Translations under genes and position numbers: made by a program | Notes under the pieces: model-generated | The model's database searches: none | What the model was told of the DNA's origin: nothing | The model's input: only the letters and a program-made list of their open reading frames with translations | Origin: Pseudoalteromonas piscicida | Lineage (GTDB): Bacteria > Pseudomonadota > Gammaproteobacteria > Enterobacterales > Alteromonadaceae | Reading direction: 5' to 3' | Length of the DNA stretch: 64,000 nucleotides | Assembly (NCBI RefSeq): GCF_000238315.3 | Contig: NZ_CP011924.1 | Location: 1,776,501 to 1,840,500, forward strand | Part shown: piece after piece, positions 47,278-56,787 of the stretch | Position numbering within the stretch: position 1 is the stretch's first letter | How the letters are laid out: every line of letters begins with the position of its first letter

Positions 47278-49035
47278 TTAGAGCTCGCGCTGTCTGCTTT
47301 CAAGCTTATTCAGCCATGCTTGTTTAAATTCGTGGTCTGATGTCAAAGCGAGATAAAGATCCGTAGCAAAAAAACTATCATTGTAGTCGGGTAACCAGCC
47401 AGTGTTGAGCAGCTGCGTTAGCGCTTGTTGTGTTTCTGCGGTGTCATTGTTAAGTGCGAACCAGTATGGAGATAAAGCTGCATCGAGCTGATTTCCTTGA
47501 TTAAGGTATTGTGCCAACAACTGTGTTACTCGCTTGAGCTTGTTTTGTTCATCTGTACGTTTCAGCATCAGGGCATAAGTAAGGTATTGCCCTACATTGC
47601 CTGCCTCTGGCAATGTAAGCGCTGCGATATCAGCAAAATGCTGTTCAAAAAGTATTAGCGCGGATTGTACTTTCTGCCGTGCAAGTAAAGCAAGAATATA
47701 AGGCATCACATAATGATTACCCTTTGAGTCTAGCTCGTATCGCTGTTTTAAGAGTTCTTCGGCCTTTTCGACATCACCCTGTCGCCATGCGATCCCGGCT
47801 TCAACATAGAGTCTAAATGCTGTAGAAATTGAACCTAAATTTGCGGCTTGCTGATATTTCTCCTCAGCTTCTTCTGCTCGCCCTAAACTCAATAACACTA
47901 ATATGTGGCTCAATTGCTGCGCGGGGTACAATTTACTATGACTGATGTGATTGTTTTGGTACCACAGCAAATATTCGCTTGCCCTATTCTGGTTAAGCGG
48001 ATAAAAGTCTAGCGCATAGAGAGGATTGTTTTTGGTGTGCGGGGCAATGGCAACGCTACGATCAAAATATTTTCGCGCGAGCACTAACTCTCTAAAATTC
48101 AAATAGGCATAGGCTAATCCTCGGATAATAACCGCATCGTTTGGTGCTAACTGATACGCTTGTTTATGCGCAGCAATTGCATCGGGTATTTTGTGTTGGT
48201 CCCGAAGAAATCGACCATACCAATGCCATAGGCGAGCATGCTTAGTTGAGATCTCAAATCCGCGCTTAAAATAATCCTGTGCTTGCTCAATTTCATTCTC
48301 CATCACCGCAAAGCGCGCAAGAGAGGTTATCACTTCAATATTTGTATCATCTAAGATCCGTGCTTTCTCTAACAATGGGCGACACAAAGCAAGTGATTCA
48401 TACTCTGACACCGCGCCATATACGCTAAGCCCCATAAAGGCATTGCATAAGCCACTGAGTGCCTCGACATTATCACTTTGTTTAGATAACACTTGTTGAT
48501 AAATCGTTTTCGCTCGCGCTAACTCTTCCACCGCTGTACTTTGGGATAGGTGTGTGGCAAGAGTGATCTCATCAAAATAAGGTTTGTTTTGTGTCTTGTG
48601 CTTTTGATCAGTTTGAATATAAAAAGCAAAAAAGGCGATTAGAGCGAGCAACGTAATGGTGACACCAAGCAGCCAAATTCGCTTTTTGCTCACTGGCATC
48701 ACAGCCACTTTATGCTCTCTAAGTGCAATGTTTGGATGAATGCGGTAGCCTTGAGCTGATATTCTTTCTATGTATTCTTCGTATTGCGGATCTGTGTTCA
48801 AAATCTTTCTTAACTGCGCAACAGCTTGATAGACCGAATTGTCAGACACCACCTTCGGGTGCCAAACTAACTCGACGAGGGTATCAATACTCAGAGGCTC
48901 AGCTTTAGCATCGACCAGCACCAACAGTAATTTCATCACTTTTGGGGTGACGGTATATTCACGGCCAGTCGGATACTCCACAATCTGGTTCAATTTAGGC
49001 ACAACAAGCCAATTTCCCAAAAGCAAATTCTTCAA
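47278..49035 (-). CDS. CadC-like membrane-bound transcriptional regulator with TPR domain
   Basis: 585 residues. N-terminal OmpR/PhoB-type winged helix (about 1-100, SVYQAVAQLRKILN and ERISAQGYRI), one membrane helix (about 118-140), then a large periplasmic region of TPR-type helical repeats (about 165-560). Resembles ToxR/CadC one-component regulators. The likely start is TTG 49035 with TAAGG ten bases upstream; no ATG fits. Divergent from the exported amidohydrolase, a plausible target. Confidence 0.85.
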   Translation of the reverse strand: MKNLLLGNWLVVPKLNQIVEYPTGREYTVTPKVMKLLLVLVDAKAEPLSIDTLVELVWHPKVVSDNSVYQAVAQLRKILNTDPQYEEYIERISAQGYRIHPNIALREHKVAVMPVSKKRIWLLGVTITLLALIAFFAFYIQTDQKHKTQNKPYFDEITLATHLSQSTAVEELARAKTIYQQVLSKQSDNVEALSGLCNAFMGLSVYGAVSEYESLALCRPLLEKARILDDTNIEVITSLARFAVMENEIEQAQDYFKRGFEISTKHARLWHWYGRFLRDQHKIPDAIAAHKQAYQLAPNDAVIIRGLAYAYLNFRELVLARKYFDRSVAIAPHTKNNPLYALDFYPLNQNRASEYLLWYQNNHISHSKLYPAQQLSHILVLLSLGRAEEAEEKYQQAANLGSISTAFRLYVEAGIAWRQGDVEKAEELLKQRYELDSKGNHYVMPYILALLARQKVQSALILFEQHFADIAALTLPEAGNVGQYLTYALMLKRTDEQNKLKRVTQLLAQYLNQGNQLDAALSPYWFALNNDTAETQQALTQLLNTGWLPDYNDSFFATDLYLALTSDHEFKQAWLNKLESRQREL

Positions 49036-49180
49036 CCCCAGAACACCTTACATTATTGATTATTATAGTTTTAATTAAATTAAGAAAAATTTCAGAGTTA
49101 ATTTATATGAAAATTAAAACACAAAGTACCTCGCTAGTTATGCTCGAAGACATCTAATACGACACTAACTGGTTTTCATT

Positions 49181-50680
49181 ATGAAAAAACAAACATTAAT
49201 ATTTGCGGCCTGTTGCGCCCTGTCTTCTCATGCATTATTTGCAGCAGTGGACCTTCGTATCGACAATGCTACCATTTTAAATCCTATTGATAAGCACCAA
49301 GTCAATATCATTTCCAATCATTGGCTCACCATCCAAGATGGCAAAATTATACAAGTCTCTGACTCAAGTCAAAAACCGGATGCAGCACAGGTCATTGATG
49401 CTCATGGTCAATACCTCATACCAGGGTTAACCGATAGCCATGTCCACCTAAAAACAATGCCGGGATTGCTTAACACCTCCCCTAGAGCTCGCCAGATGCA
49501 AACAGCATTTTTAAAACGGCAAGGCGCTAATTATCTTTACTATGGCGTCACGCAAGTTATTGACCCGTCAAACACTGCAACCGGCATGACCGAATTTACA
49601 GCAAATGGCCCCGCACCCGACGCCTACTTTTGTGGCGCAATGCCAGTTTACCAAGGGTATAATGCTGAAGGCCTTAGTTACTCAAAGCTACACCAACATA
49701 AACCCTACTTTGCTGCACAACACAGCGATCCTGCTCATGAGCTAACACCATCTCAAGCACACGCTCACCAAGGAGCTCAGCCCTTAACGCGAATGAAATC
49801 TGACGGTGCAACTTGTGCCAAACTGTACTTTGAAGATGGCTTTGGAGAAAACAGTGCTATACCGCTTATTAACCAAGAAACTGCCAAACAGTTAGTCGAG
49901 TCCGCAAACTCACTTAAGTTACCCGTAATGGCACATGCGAATGCCGTTGATATGCAACAACTTGCTGTAGATGCCAATATCAACGTTATGGCGCATGGAC
50001 TTTGGAACTGGTTAGCGCCAAATACAGCCCCTAGCGAAAGCGAACTACCAACCAATGTAAAAGCTGTGCTGGATACCATCATCGAAAAAGACATCGCCTA
50101 TCAAGCCACATTGAATGTGATGAATGCTCTGGCGAAGGTGACTGACAACACTTTCACCTTCTCGTCTGAATATCGTACCGTATTACCTCCGTCTCAAATT
50201 GCTTGGTATCAAAGTGAGCCTGGTCGCTGGTTTTCTCGAGAAATGGGTCAAGGCTGGGGTGAAATAAGTAATCAACAAAAGGTGGCTAAACTTGAGCAAG
50301 TTTTCTCTCAAGGGCAACGAGCACTACATTATCTATATAAAAATGGCGCAACCTTGCTGCTTGGCTCAGATACGCCACCCGCACCAACTTACGTCTCGCA
50401 ACCTGGCTTATCGACTTATCAAGAATTAACGATGATGGATCAAGCCGGAGTAGATCTCATTAGCTTGCTATCTGCTGCAACCATCAATAATGCCAAAGCA
50501 TTTGCGATAGACAACCAGTACGGCAGTATCGCTGCGGGGAAAGTAGCAAATTTATTGCTTCTAAATAGTAACCCTTTGCAGTCAGTCGCGGCTTATAACG
50601 ATATTGAATATGTTATCTTACACGGCTCAGCCATTGAGCGTGCTACTTTTCATATCGATGCCCTCGAGAAAAGTGAGTGA
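49181..50680 (+). CDS. Exported amidohydrolase-family protein
   Basis: 499 residues. Signal peptide (about 1-21, SSHALFAA). Amidohydrolase superfamily: metal-binding DSHVHLK after VIDAHGQYLIPGLT, MAHANA, the AHGLWNW segment and GSDTPPAP with the catalytic Asp, then a C-terminal GSIAAGKVANLLLLN. Likely zinc-dependent hydrolysis of an amide, imide or dipeptide-like compound in the periplasm; the substrate cannot be told. Divergent from the CadC-like regulator by 145 bp. Confidence 0.85.
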   Translation: MKKQTLIFAACCALSSHALFAAVDLRIDNATILNPIDKHQVNIISNHWLTIQDGKIIQVSDSSQKPDAAQVIDAHGQYLIPGLTDSHVHLKTMPGLLNTSPRARQMQTAFLKRQGANYLYYGVTQVIDPSNTATGMTEFTANGPAPDAYFCGAMPVYQGYNAEGLSYSKLHQHKPYFAAQHSDPAHELTPSQAHAHQGAQPLTRMKSDGATCAKLYFEDGFGENSAIPLINQETAKQLVESANSLKLPVMAHANAVDMQQLAVDANINVMAHGLWNWLAPNTAPSESELPTNVKAVLDTIIEKDIAYQATLNVMNALAKVTDNTFTFSSEYRTVLPPSQIAWYQSEPGRWFSREMGQGWGEISNQQKVAKLEQVFSQGQRALHYLYKNGATLLLGSDTPPAPTYVSQPGLSTYQELTMMDQAGVDLISLLSAATINNAKAFAIDNQYGSIAAGKVANLLLLNSNPLQSVAAYNDIEYVILHGSAIERATFHIDALEKSE

Positions 50681-50878
50681 GTAAATACGTCAGAATAGAA
50701 GTGCTGATAACGTCGATCTCACCTTAATTGACTTAATCAAGTGATCTATTCTGATATTTTCGAACTTCTGCTGGTAACAAGAGTCGAAAAATCGTCGCAA
50801 AGATAGCGCACAATGCGAAGTAAAGTTGCTCTGACGCGGCCAGATAAAGCATAATAAAACAAAAAGGGTTTCTCTATA

Positions 50879-51388
50879 ATGAAGATTTCATCTTTTCATC
50901 TCTCTAGGCAATCTTGGGGATTGCTAGCACTATCCGCTGCTATTTTTGAAGCCATTGCACTGTATTTCCAATACGGTATGGGTTTAGAGCCCTGTATTAT
51001 GTGCATCTATCAGCGTTTTGCTATGTTGGGGTTATTAGCAGCTGGTTTAATCGGTATGATTTCTCCTCGCTCTTTCGCGCTGCGTAGTCTGGCATTTGTT
51101 TCGTGGGGTGTAGGCAGTATTTGGGGTTATTTTATCGCCCGTGAACATATCAGTATGCAAACCACAACGGATCCATTTGCTTTTACCTGTGACTTTGTAC
51201 CAAACTTTCCTGCGTTTATGCCGCTGCATGAATGGCTACCAAGCTTTTTTGCTGCAACAGGTGACTGCGGCAACATAGATTGGTCTTTTGCAGGATTATC
51301 TATGCCTGGATGGATGGAAATTATCTTTGCATTTTATAGTGTTGCATTTATTCTTTTCTTATTTTTCCACGTTACCAAAAGAAGTTGA
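50879..51388 (+). CDS. dsbB: Disulfide bond formation protein B
   Basis: 169 residues, four membrane helices. Redox pairs Cys39-Cys42 (EPCIMC) and Cys104-Cys130 (FTCDF, GDCGN), almost at the E. coli positions. Reoxidises DsbA and passes electrons to quinone. Followed after 12 bp by a small membrane protein gene. Confidence 0.96.
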   Translation: MKISSFHLSRQSWGLLALSAAIFEAIALYFQYGMGLEPCIMCIYQRFAMLGLLAAGLIGMISPRSFALRSLAFVSWGVGSIWGYFIAREHISMQTTTDPFAFTCDFVPNFPAFMPLHEWLPSFFAATGDCGNIDWSFAGLSMPGWMEIIFAFYSVAFILFLFFHVTKRS

Positions 51389-51400
51389 GATATCACATTC

Positions 51401-51706
51401 ATGCATTTTAGGTTAAGCCAAATTGAGCAACTGAGAGCGTTTAAATTACGTGACAAGCAGATGATCTTACGTCTTACACTTAGCCACCTTGATGCAAAAA
51501 CAAAGGTCGTGTTAAGAATAGCCAAGTTGCTACTGCTCACACCATTTTTTGCCTCATTGGTCGTATTTGAAGGCTGGCTGTTATTACCTGTCTTATTGGT
51601 AGCAGGACTAATTTATCCGCTACTGACCACACCACTGGAAATACAGTTTGGCAAACCCAAGTTAGCTCAGGCAATCGCTGAGTTTAACGCCTCGAATAAG
51701 CCCTAA
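51401..51706 (+). CDS. Small membrane protein downstream of dsbB
   Basis: 101 residues. Polar N-terminus (FRLSQIEQLRAFKLRDKQ), two adjacent hydrophobic helices (about 38-80), and a polar tail. Probably co-transcribed with dsbB. No domain of known function recognised. Confidence 0.75.
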   Translation: MHFRLSQIEQLRAFKLRDKQMILRLTLSHLDAKTKVVLRIAKLLLLTPFFASLVVFEGWLLLPVLLVAGLIYPLLTTPLEIQFGKPKLAQAIAEFNASNKP

Positions 51707-51720
51707 TCTTCAATCTATCT

Positions 51721-51746
51721 GTGTGCGAGCAGCTAAGCTCGCACAC
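51721..51746. terminator. Stem-loop between the dsbB unit and comEA
   Basis: GTGTGCGAGC / GCTCGCACAC with a 6-nt loop, between convergent genes. No long T-run on either strand. Confidence 0.55.
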
Positions 51747-51757
51747 AATAACTACGA

Positions 51758-52066
51758 CTAGACTCTAATTTTCCCCTCCAGTTTTGCCAATATTCCTTTC
51801 CCAATTCCTTTTACTTCCAGCAACTCCGTTGTTGTTTTAAAGCGCCCCATTTTCTTACGGTACTCTACGATGGCTTCAGCTTTACGAATACCAATCCCTG
51901 GTAAACTTGAAAGCGCCGAAGCGTCAGCGGAATTAATATCGAGTACAGCACTTTGCTGCTGTGTTTGAGAGACTGACTTTGCTTGCTCCGCAGGTTTTGC
52001 GAGCACGCTTGAACAGCTTAAACCTAACGCCAATAAAATAGAAAGTATGGTGGGTTTATTGAACAT
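51758..52066 (-). CDS. ComEA-family helix-hairpin-helix DNA-binding protein
   Basis: 102 residues from ATG 52066, which has AAGGAG seven bases upstream; the frame is open to 52219 but without a start signal. Signal peptide (about 1-22, SCSSVLA), a Gln/Ser linker, then two helix-hairpin-helix motifs (LSSLPGIGIRKAEAIVEYR and LLEVKGIGKGILAKLEG). Periplasmic DNA binding as in competence ComEA or E. coli YbaV. Confidence 0.88.
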   Translation of the reverse strand: MFNKPTILSILLALGLSCSSVLAKPAEQAKSVSQTQQQSAVLDINSADASALSSLPGIGIRKAEAIVEYRKKMGRFKTTTELLEVKGIGKGILAKLEGKIRV

Positions 52067-52202
52067 ATATACACTCCTTGTGCGTAAAAAGTATCCAAAG
52101 CTTTTTGCATTCCTCTCAATGGATGATTGCAGCAAGCTTATAAAATAACCTGAGCTTCGGATAATTAATGCCTTTCTAGCAGTTAGTTTTAGCGCTAACA
52201 GT

Positions 52203-52342
52203 GTTGAATTCACTTCCAATCGCCAGCTATTGGTGCGTAAATTCGCCTAGTTATCCCCAAAACTCTCTGGCTAGATAAGGAAATAATTTAATGATTTTAA
52301 AAACAATGAGCTAGCTCATTCCTTATCCAAACCTCAGGTTAA
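52203..52342. repeat. Interspersed ~140-bp palindromic repeat, copy 3
   Basis: Aligns with 4873-5015 over its whole length with scattered changes. Compensatory pattern is visible: the centre palindrome is AATGAGCTAGCTCATT here and AATGAGTTAACTCATT there, so the stem is kept while the sequence differs. Confidence 0.75.
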
Positions 52343-52500
52343 ATAAAGATTGGAATATTGACTTTGTCAAAAAACATTCATTCTTTCAAAAACCAAAATA
52401 AAGACTAAGACTTTGTTTTTAATGGCTTTAATAAATTTCCTTTCACTCAATGCCACTTGAAAAATTTTCAAAATAACTTGCTTAATCACTGAATTCGATT

Positions 52501-52520
52501 TACTGTATAAAAAAACAGTG
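52501..52520. promoter_or_regulatory. LexA (SOS) box upstream of yebG
   Basis: TACTGTATAAAAAAACAGTG matches the consensus TACTGTATATATATACAGTA at the core CTGT-N8-ACAG. It ends 15 bp before the yebG start, so repressor binding would block transcription. Confidence 0.88.
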
Positions 52521-52535
52521 ACTAGGGGAATAACC

Positions 52536-52850
52536 ATGGCCGTTATCATCAAATATGTTGTTGAAAGAAATGGAGTCGAGCGTATGACTTTCACGTCTAA
52601 AAAAGAAGCTGATGCTTATGATAAGATGCTAGATGTAGCTGAAGCATTGGAAGACATGCTAACGAAAGTTGACGTGCCGCTGAGTGAACAACAAGTTGAA
52701 TCCCTAGCGCTTGAAATTGCAAAACAAAAAGATGACTTTGTGTCTGTGTTAAAAGGTGGCAAAGTAGCGCCAAAGGCCAATACCAAAAACAAACCTGAAA
52801 ACGAAAAAGCGTCAGATCCAGATAAAGTGACAAAAATTAAGCAAGCCTAA
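52536..52850 (+). CDS. yebG: SOS-induced protein YebG
   Basis: 104 residues from ATG 52536 (AGGGGAATAACC upstream). YebG family: MAVIIKYVV and TFTSKKEADAYDKMLD are near-identical to enterobacterial members. Lys-rich, disordered C-terminus (from about 80) specific to this protein. DNA-damage inducible; molecular role unclear. Confidence 0.94.
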   Translation: MAVIIKYVVERNGVERMTFTSKKEADAYDKMLDVAEALEDMLTKVDVPLSEQQVESLALEIAKQKDDFVSVLKGGKVAPKANTKNKPENEKASDPDKVTKIKQA

Positions 52851-52895
52851 ATGATAATAACCACTTACTTCAGTGGGTGGTTTAGGCTGAAAATA

Positions 52896-52920
52896 AAAAC
52901 CGCATGTTCTGCGGTTTTTT
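52896..52920. terminator. Bidirectional terminator between yebG and the aminotransferase gene
   Basis: AAAACCGCA / TGCGGTTTT with a 5-nt loop; T-run on the plus side (TTTTTTATTTT) and TTTTTATTTT on the minus side. Confidence 0.87.
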
Positions 52921-52943
52921 ATTTTGTGCTGTGTAGTGTGGTA

Positions 52944-54134
52944 TTATTTAATCACGCTTGCCACTGCGTCAGCAAAGTAGTCAATATTGTCTTTGCTTAC
53001 GCCAGCTACGTTAACGCGGCTAGAGCCTACCATATAGATAGCATATTCAGTGCGTAGTCTGTCAATTTGCTCTTTATTAATACCTAAGAAAGAGAACATA
53101 CCGTGCTGACGGTCGATGAACGAGAAATCTTGCTCAACACCTTTTGCAGCTAGGCTTTCTTTGATCAACGTACGTAGACCATTGATGCGGCCGCGCATTT
53201 CGTCAAGTTCGTCGTACCACATTTGCGTAAGTTCAGTACTGCTTAGAATGGTATTTACAATATCAGCACCATGTGCTGGTGGCATTGAATAGATACTACG
53301 AACAACGCTAAGTAATACTGAGTTTGAAACATCAGCAGTTGCACTGTCTTTTGCAATGATTGAACACGCACCGATACGCTCACGGTATAGACCAAAGTTC
53401 TTAGAGCAAGACGAACAGATGATCATTTCATCAACTGTATCCGCAACCGTTCTAAGGCCTTGTGCATCTTCTTCAAGGCTGGTACCAAAACCTTGGTATG
53501 CAATATCAATTAATGGTGTAAAGCCTTGCTCTTTTGCGAGTTCAGCAACCACTTTCCATTGCGCTTGATTTAAGTCCATACCACTTGGGTTATGACAACA
53601 TGCATGAAGTAGTACCACATCACCTTTAGGTACTTGCTTCAACGCATTGATCATCTCATCAAACAACAACCCTTTGTTTTCGTAGTCGTAGTAAGGATAC
53701 TCTTTAACTGTTAGACCAGCTGCTTCAAATAGGCTAATGTGGTTTGCCCAAGTTGGCGTCGTAACCCAAACAGTTGCATTGGTGTTGCAACGTTTAATAA
53801 ATTCGGCAGCAACACGTAATGCGCCAGTACCACCTGGTGCTTGCGCCGTACGTACACGGTTTGCCAATAATGTACTATGCTCTCCAAGTAACAGTGTTTC
53901 CATCTTTTGACAGAAGTCTAAGTTACCAGCCAAACCAATATAAGATTTTGTCGTTTCGTTTTCTAAACGAAACGCTTCCGCTTTTTTAACCGCTCTAAGT
54001 ACCGGCGTGTTTCCCTGCTCGTCCTTATAAACACCTACACCAAGGTCAATTTTGTTTGGGTTAGTGTCCTGTTTATAAGCGGCCATCAGGCCTAAAATAG
54101 GATCTGTTGGAAGTGGTTTTAGCTCTGAGAACAT
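52944..54134 (-). CDS. Aspartate / aromatic amino acid aminotransferase
   Basis: 396 residues, class I PLP aminotransferase of the AspC/TyrB type. PLP lysine in SSCSKNFGLYRERIGA; substrate-binding Arg in the C-terminal GSSRVNVAG region. Transfers amino groups between aspartate or aromatic amino acids and 2-oxoglutarate; last step of phenylalanine and tyrosine synthesis if TyrB-like. AspC and TyrB cannot be told apart from sequence alone. Confidence 0.92.
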   Translation of the reverse strand: MFSELKPLPTDPILGLMAAYKQDTNPNKIDLGVGVYKDEQGNTPVLRAVKKAEAFRLENETTKSYIGLAGNLDFCQKMETLLLGEHSTLLANRVRTAQAPGGTGALRVAAEFIKRCNTNATVWVTTPTWANHISLFEAAGLTVKEYPYYDYENKGLLFDEMINALKQVPKGDVVLLHACCHNPSGMDLNQAQWKVVAELAKEQGFTPLIDIAYQGFGTSLEEDAQGLRTVADTVDEMIICSSCSKNFGLYRERIGACSIIAKDSATADVSNSVLLSVVRSIYSMPPAHGADIVNTILSSTELTQMWYDELDEMRGRINGLRTLIKESLAAKGVEQDFSFIDRQHGMFSFLGINKEQIDRLRTEYAIYMVGSSRVNVAGVSKDNIDYFADAVASVIK

Positions 54135-54313
54135 GGCTTATCTCTTTTATTTTAATTAATGCAAACTCGAGCGGCTGACGCCCGATTCCAGTAGACTTGA
54201 TGGTAACATAGAGACTTGCATCTCAGTTACCATATTTATCTAGAATTTTATTCATTTTTGTAAACTTGGCAGCACCACAAAGGCGTCAAGTTTACAGCCG
54301 GACATTCCGATAA

Positions 54314-54979
54314 TTATTTGGGTAAATATTCAGGGATTCTCGTACATGCCGCTGCAAGCAATGCTAAAATTTCTTCGTTGAAAAATGACTCAGAAAACGC
54401 TTCTGCATCAATAATTCCAATACAATTTTGAGCATCATCGAATAATGGCAGACAGGTTTCTGCTTTCACCTTTGGATCGCAAGTATAGTACTCACCTCCA
54501 CTGGCGACATATTGAGGGATGTCATTAATCACTCGAGCTTTAGCACTCAATACCGTTTGAATATTATTTGACGTAGCGGCAAAAGCATCCGTTATAGGGA
54601 ATAGTGGTCTACTCGGCGCGCCAGAATACGCTAATTTGAGAAGTTGTTTCCCTTCATTTGTCGCTCTTGCTTGGTATATGCCAAACCAATCAACAGCTGT
54701 AAATTCAACTACCGCTGACACTATCGTTTGCAGCTTGGTAAGCGAACGTGCATTAGCCGTGTTCTTTTCAACATAGTCACTCAATAAAAAAGGTGCTTCC
54801 TGAAGGTATCCAAACAAGCTGCAAGCGCCCCCTTCCCCAAGTTCAGGGATCTGATATGACCACACAGCAGGGCTTGAGTTTTGCTCAATATAAGCATCTA
54901 GTTTTTCTAATTGCAGCAAAAGCAACTCGCGGGAGATAGATAATTCACTCAATGAAATATAATCTGACATTTTAGCCAT
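54314..54979 (-). CDS. GAF-domain protein, degenerate fRMsr-like
   Basis: 221 residues with a GAF domain (about 80-215). The segment YYTCDPKVKAETCLPLFD and IGIIDAEA resembles free-methionine-(R)-sulfoxide reductase (MsrC), where ACDAASNSEIVLPL holds a catalytic cysteine. Only that cysteine equivalent remains; the other two are missing in the LFPITDAF to INDIP region, so reductase activity is doubtful and a ligand sensor is possible. ATG 54970 is an alternative start. Lies downstream of the partner-switching pair (same strand). Confidence 0.75.
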   Translation of the reverse strand: MAKMSDYISLSELSISRELLLLQLEKLDAYIEQNSSPAVWSYQIPELGEGGACSLFGYLQEAPFLLSDYVEKNTANARSLTKLQTIVSAVVEFTAVDWFGIYQARATNEGKQLLKLAYSGAPSRPLFPITDAFAATSNNIQTVLSAKARVINDIPQYVASGGEYYTCDPKVKAETCLPLFDDAQNCIGIIDAEAFSESFFNEEILALLAAACTRIPEYLPK

Positions 54980-55107
54980 CTAAACATCTAAAGTTAATGC
55001 AACTTTACCACGCTCTTTATACCTTGCCAACACTAAAAAACAGGTACATAGAGTAATAGGAAGTAGATAGTAAACTAAAGCAGAGGTGAAATACGCTTGA
55101 GTGGAAT

Positions 55108-56766
55108 TTAGACCGATTTGGAGGTGAGTGAATAAATCATTTCTATTTCATTTCCAGCACTGTTGTAGCTAACGCTTTGAGCAATTTCGTTAAGTAAGCT
55201 AACACCTCGGCCATGGCTATGCTCTTGCTGTGCTTTGTTACGCTCGCTTGATTCAAAACCATTACCTGAATCACAAATGTTGAAGTATAGCTTTAGCTCT
55301 TCAGGGCTGTAGCGCACTGAAATAATAATGAGCGCTTCTTTTAGCTCCTTCAAAACACTCTCTCGCAAACTGTAGAACTCAAAAAAGCCATCTTCTTTAT
55401 TTTTAATCTCAGAATCTAGCCCCAACACACCGTGATCTAAAGAATTATTGTAGGCTTCGGAGAGTAGTAAAAAGATGTTAGAGCGATGCGCCGAAATACC
55501 GTCAACCTCACTAAGCAAGTCCACCAGCTCAAGTACCGGATCGGTAGTTTTCATCTGTTTGGCATCTAAAGATAACGAAATATTAAACGGCAAGCTTGAA
55601 TAATGGTTAGGCGCAGAAACAATTGACTCGCTGGCAACGCAATTAATAATTGCGATACTCAAGTCATCTTGTTGCTCCGTATTGCCAGAAAACTCGCGAA
55701 CTTCAGAGATAATTTGATCCGTGGAAATATGCTGTCGACTCGCCAGCAAGCGCTTTAACCGTCGTTCGCCATACATTTCCCCCCGCTCAGATTCAGATTC
55801 GATGATACCGTCTGTCGCCATTACGAGGCGTTGGTCGGGGCTGACTTCAAAATGCAGCAGATTACGTTCAAACTCATCGACTTCTAAAATGCCGAGTGCC
55901 ATATGTTGGCTCTCTATGGTTTTAATAAGGCTGCCATTTTGGTCAATCAGGTATAAATCTGGCAGACCACCAAGCCAGGCAGAAACACTTTTCCCTGAGC
56001 TGCTCAATTCGATGATCGCTGCTGCGCAAAACATATGGCCGGGTAATAACTCATTAAGGGCGGTATTGAGCTCAACGGCTATATCACTAACCGCCATTCC
56101 CTTTTGCACCATAGTGTAGAAAATGCGCGATGCGGGAAGCGCGCCGACTGCAGCTGCTAAACCATGGCCAGTAAAATCACCCAGCAAACAATAAAAGCCA
56201 CCCATTGGGCTCTTGGCCATTAAAAACATATCGCCATTAAACATTGACGCGGGGGACAAGTGGTATTCACAAATCTCAGGATATTCAGATTGTTGTGCAA
56301 GCGCATTACTAAAGATGTGCTCAACAATCTCGTGCTCTCGCTCTATCTGGTTATAGTGATATTCTAGTTGTCGGCGTTGTTCGTTGCTTTGTTGGCTGAG
56401 CCTACGTGTCCTCGCATGCGCTTTGATTTTGGCTGATAAAATGACTTTATCAAACGGCTTATGAATAAAGTCATCACCTCCTACAGCAAGACATTTTTCA
56501 AAGCTACTTTGATCTTCAAGTGCAGTGATAAAGATGATGGGGAGGTATACGTCGCCCGCATATTGCTTTATTTTAGGGGCAGTCTCAAAGCCATCCATTA
56601 CGGGCATGACAACGTCTAGCAGCACGATGTCGATGTCCTGACTTTCGAGAATTTTTAATGCATCACGACCATTATGGGCACAAAAAACGGTATAAAATTG
56701 TTGCTCAAGCATCGCCTTGAGCAGCTTACAGTTTAATACCTGATCGTCGACTACCAAGATATTCAT
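55108..56766 (-). CDS. Response regulator with PP2C phosphatase and HATPase (HsbR/partner-switching)
   Basis: 552 residues. Receiver (1-120; Asp51 in VLLDVVMP, KPF), coiled-coil linker (120-165), SpoIIE/PP2C phosphatase (about 165-385; LGDFTGHGLAAA, MATDGIIESE, QQDDLSIAI), C-terminal anti-sigma-type HATPase (about 400-545; LLLSEAYNNSLDHG, CDSGNGF). Domain order is that of Pseudomonas HsbR. It would dephosphorylate or phosphorylate the STAS protein encoded just upstream, depending on its own phosphorylation. Confidence 0.9.
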   Translation of the reverse strand: MNILVVDDQVLNCKLLKAMLEQQFYTVFCAHNGRDALKILESQDIDIVLLDVVMPVMDGFETAPKIKQYAGDVYLPIIFITALEDQSSFEKCLAVGGDDFIHKPFDKVILSAKIKAHARTRRLSQQSNEQRRQLEYHYNQIEREHEIVEHIFSNALAQQSEYPEICEYHLSPASMFNGDMFLMAKSPMGGFYCLLGDFTGHGLAAAVGALPASRIFYTMVQKGMAVSDIAVELNTALNELLPGHMFCAAAIIELSSSGKSVSAWLGGLPDLYLIDQNGSLIKTIESQHMALGILEVDEFERNLLHFEVSPDQRLVMATDGIIESESERGEMYGERRLKRLLASRQHISTDQIISEVREFSGNTEQQDDLSIAIINCVASESIVSAPNHYSSLPFNISLSLDAKQMKTTDPVLELVDLLSEVDGISAHRSNIFLLLSEAYNNSLDHGVLGLDSEIKNKEDGFFEFYSLRESVLKELKEALIIISVRYSPEELKLYFNICDSGNGFESSERNKAQQEHSHGRGVSLLNEIAQSVSYNSAGNEIEMIYSLTSKSV

Positions 56767-56787
56767 GAGGAGCTAATCTATCAGCGA

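Larger units (their letters stand above)
52067..52535. other. comEA-yebG divergent intergenic region
   Basis: 469 bp. Holds the third copy of the 140-bp interspersed repeat (52203-52342), AT-rich DNA, and the LexA box of yebG at 52501-52520. No other gene seen. Confidence 0.6.
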
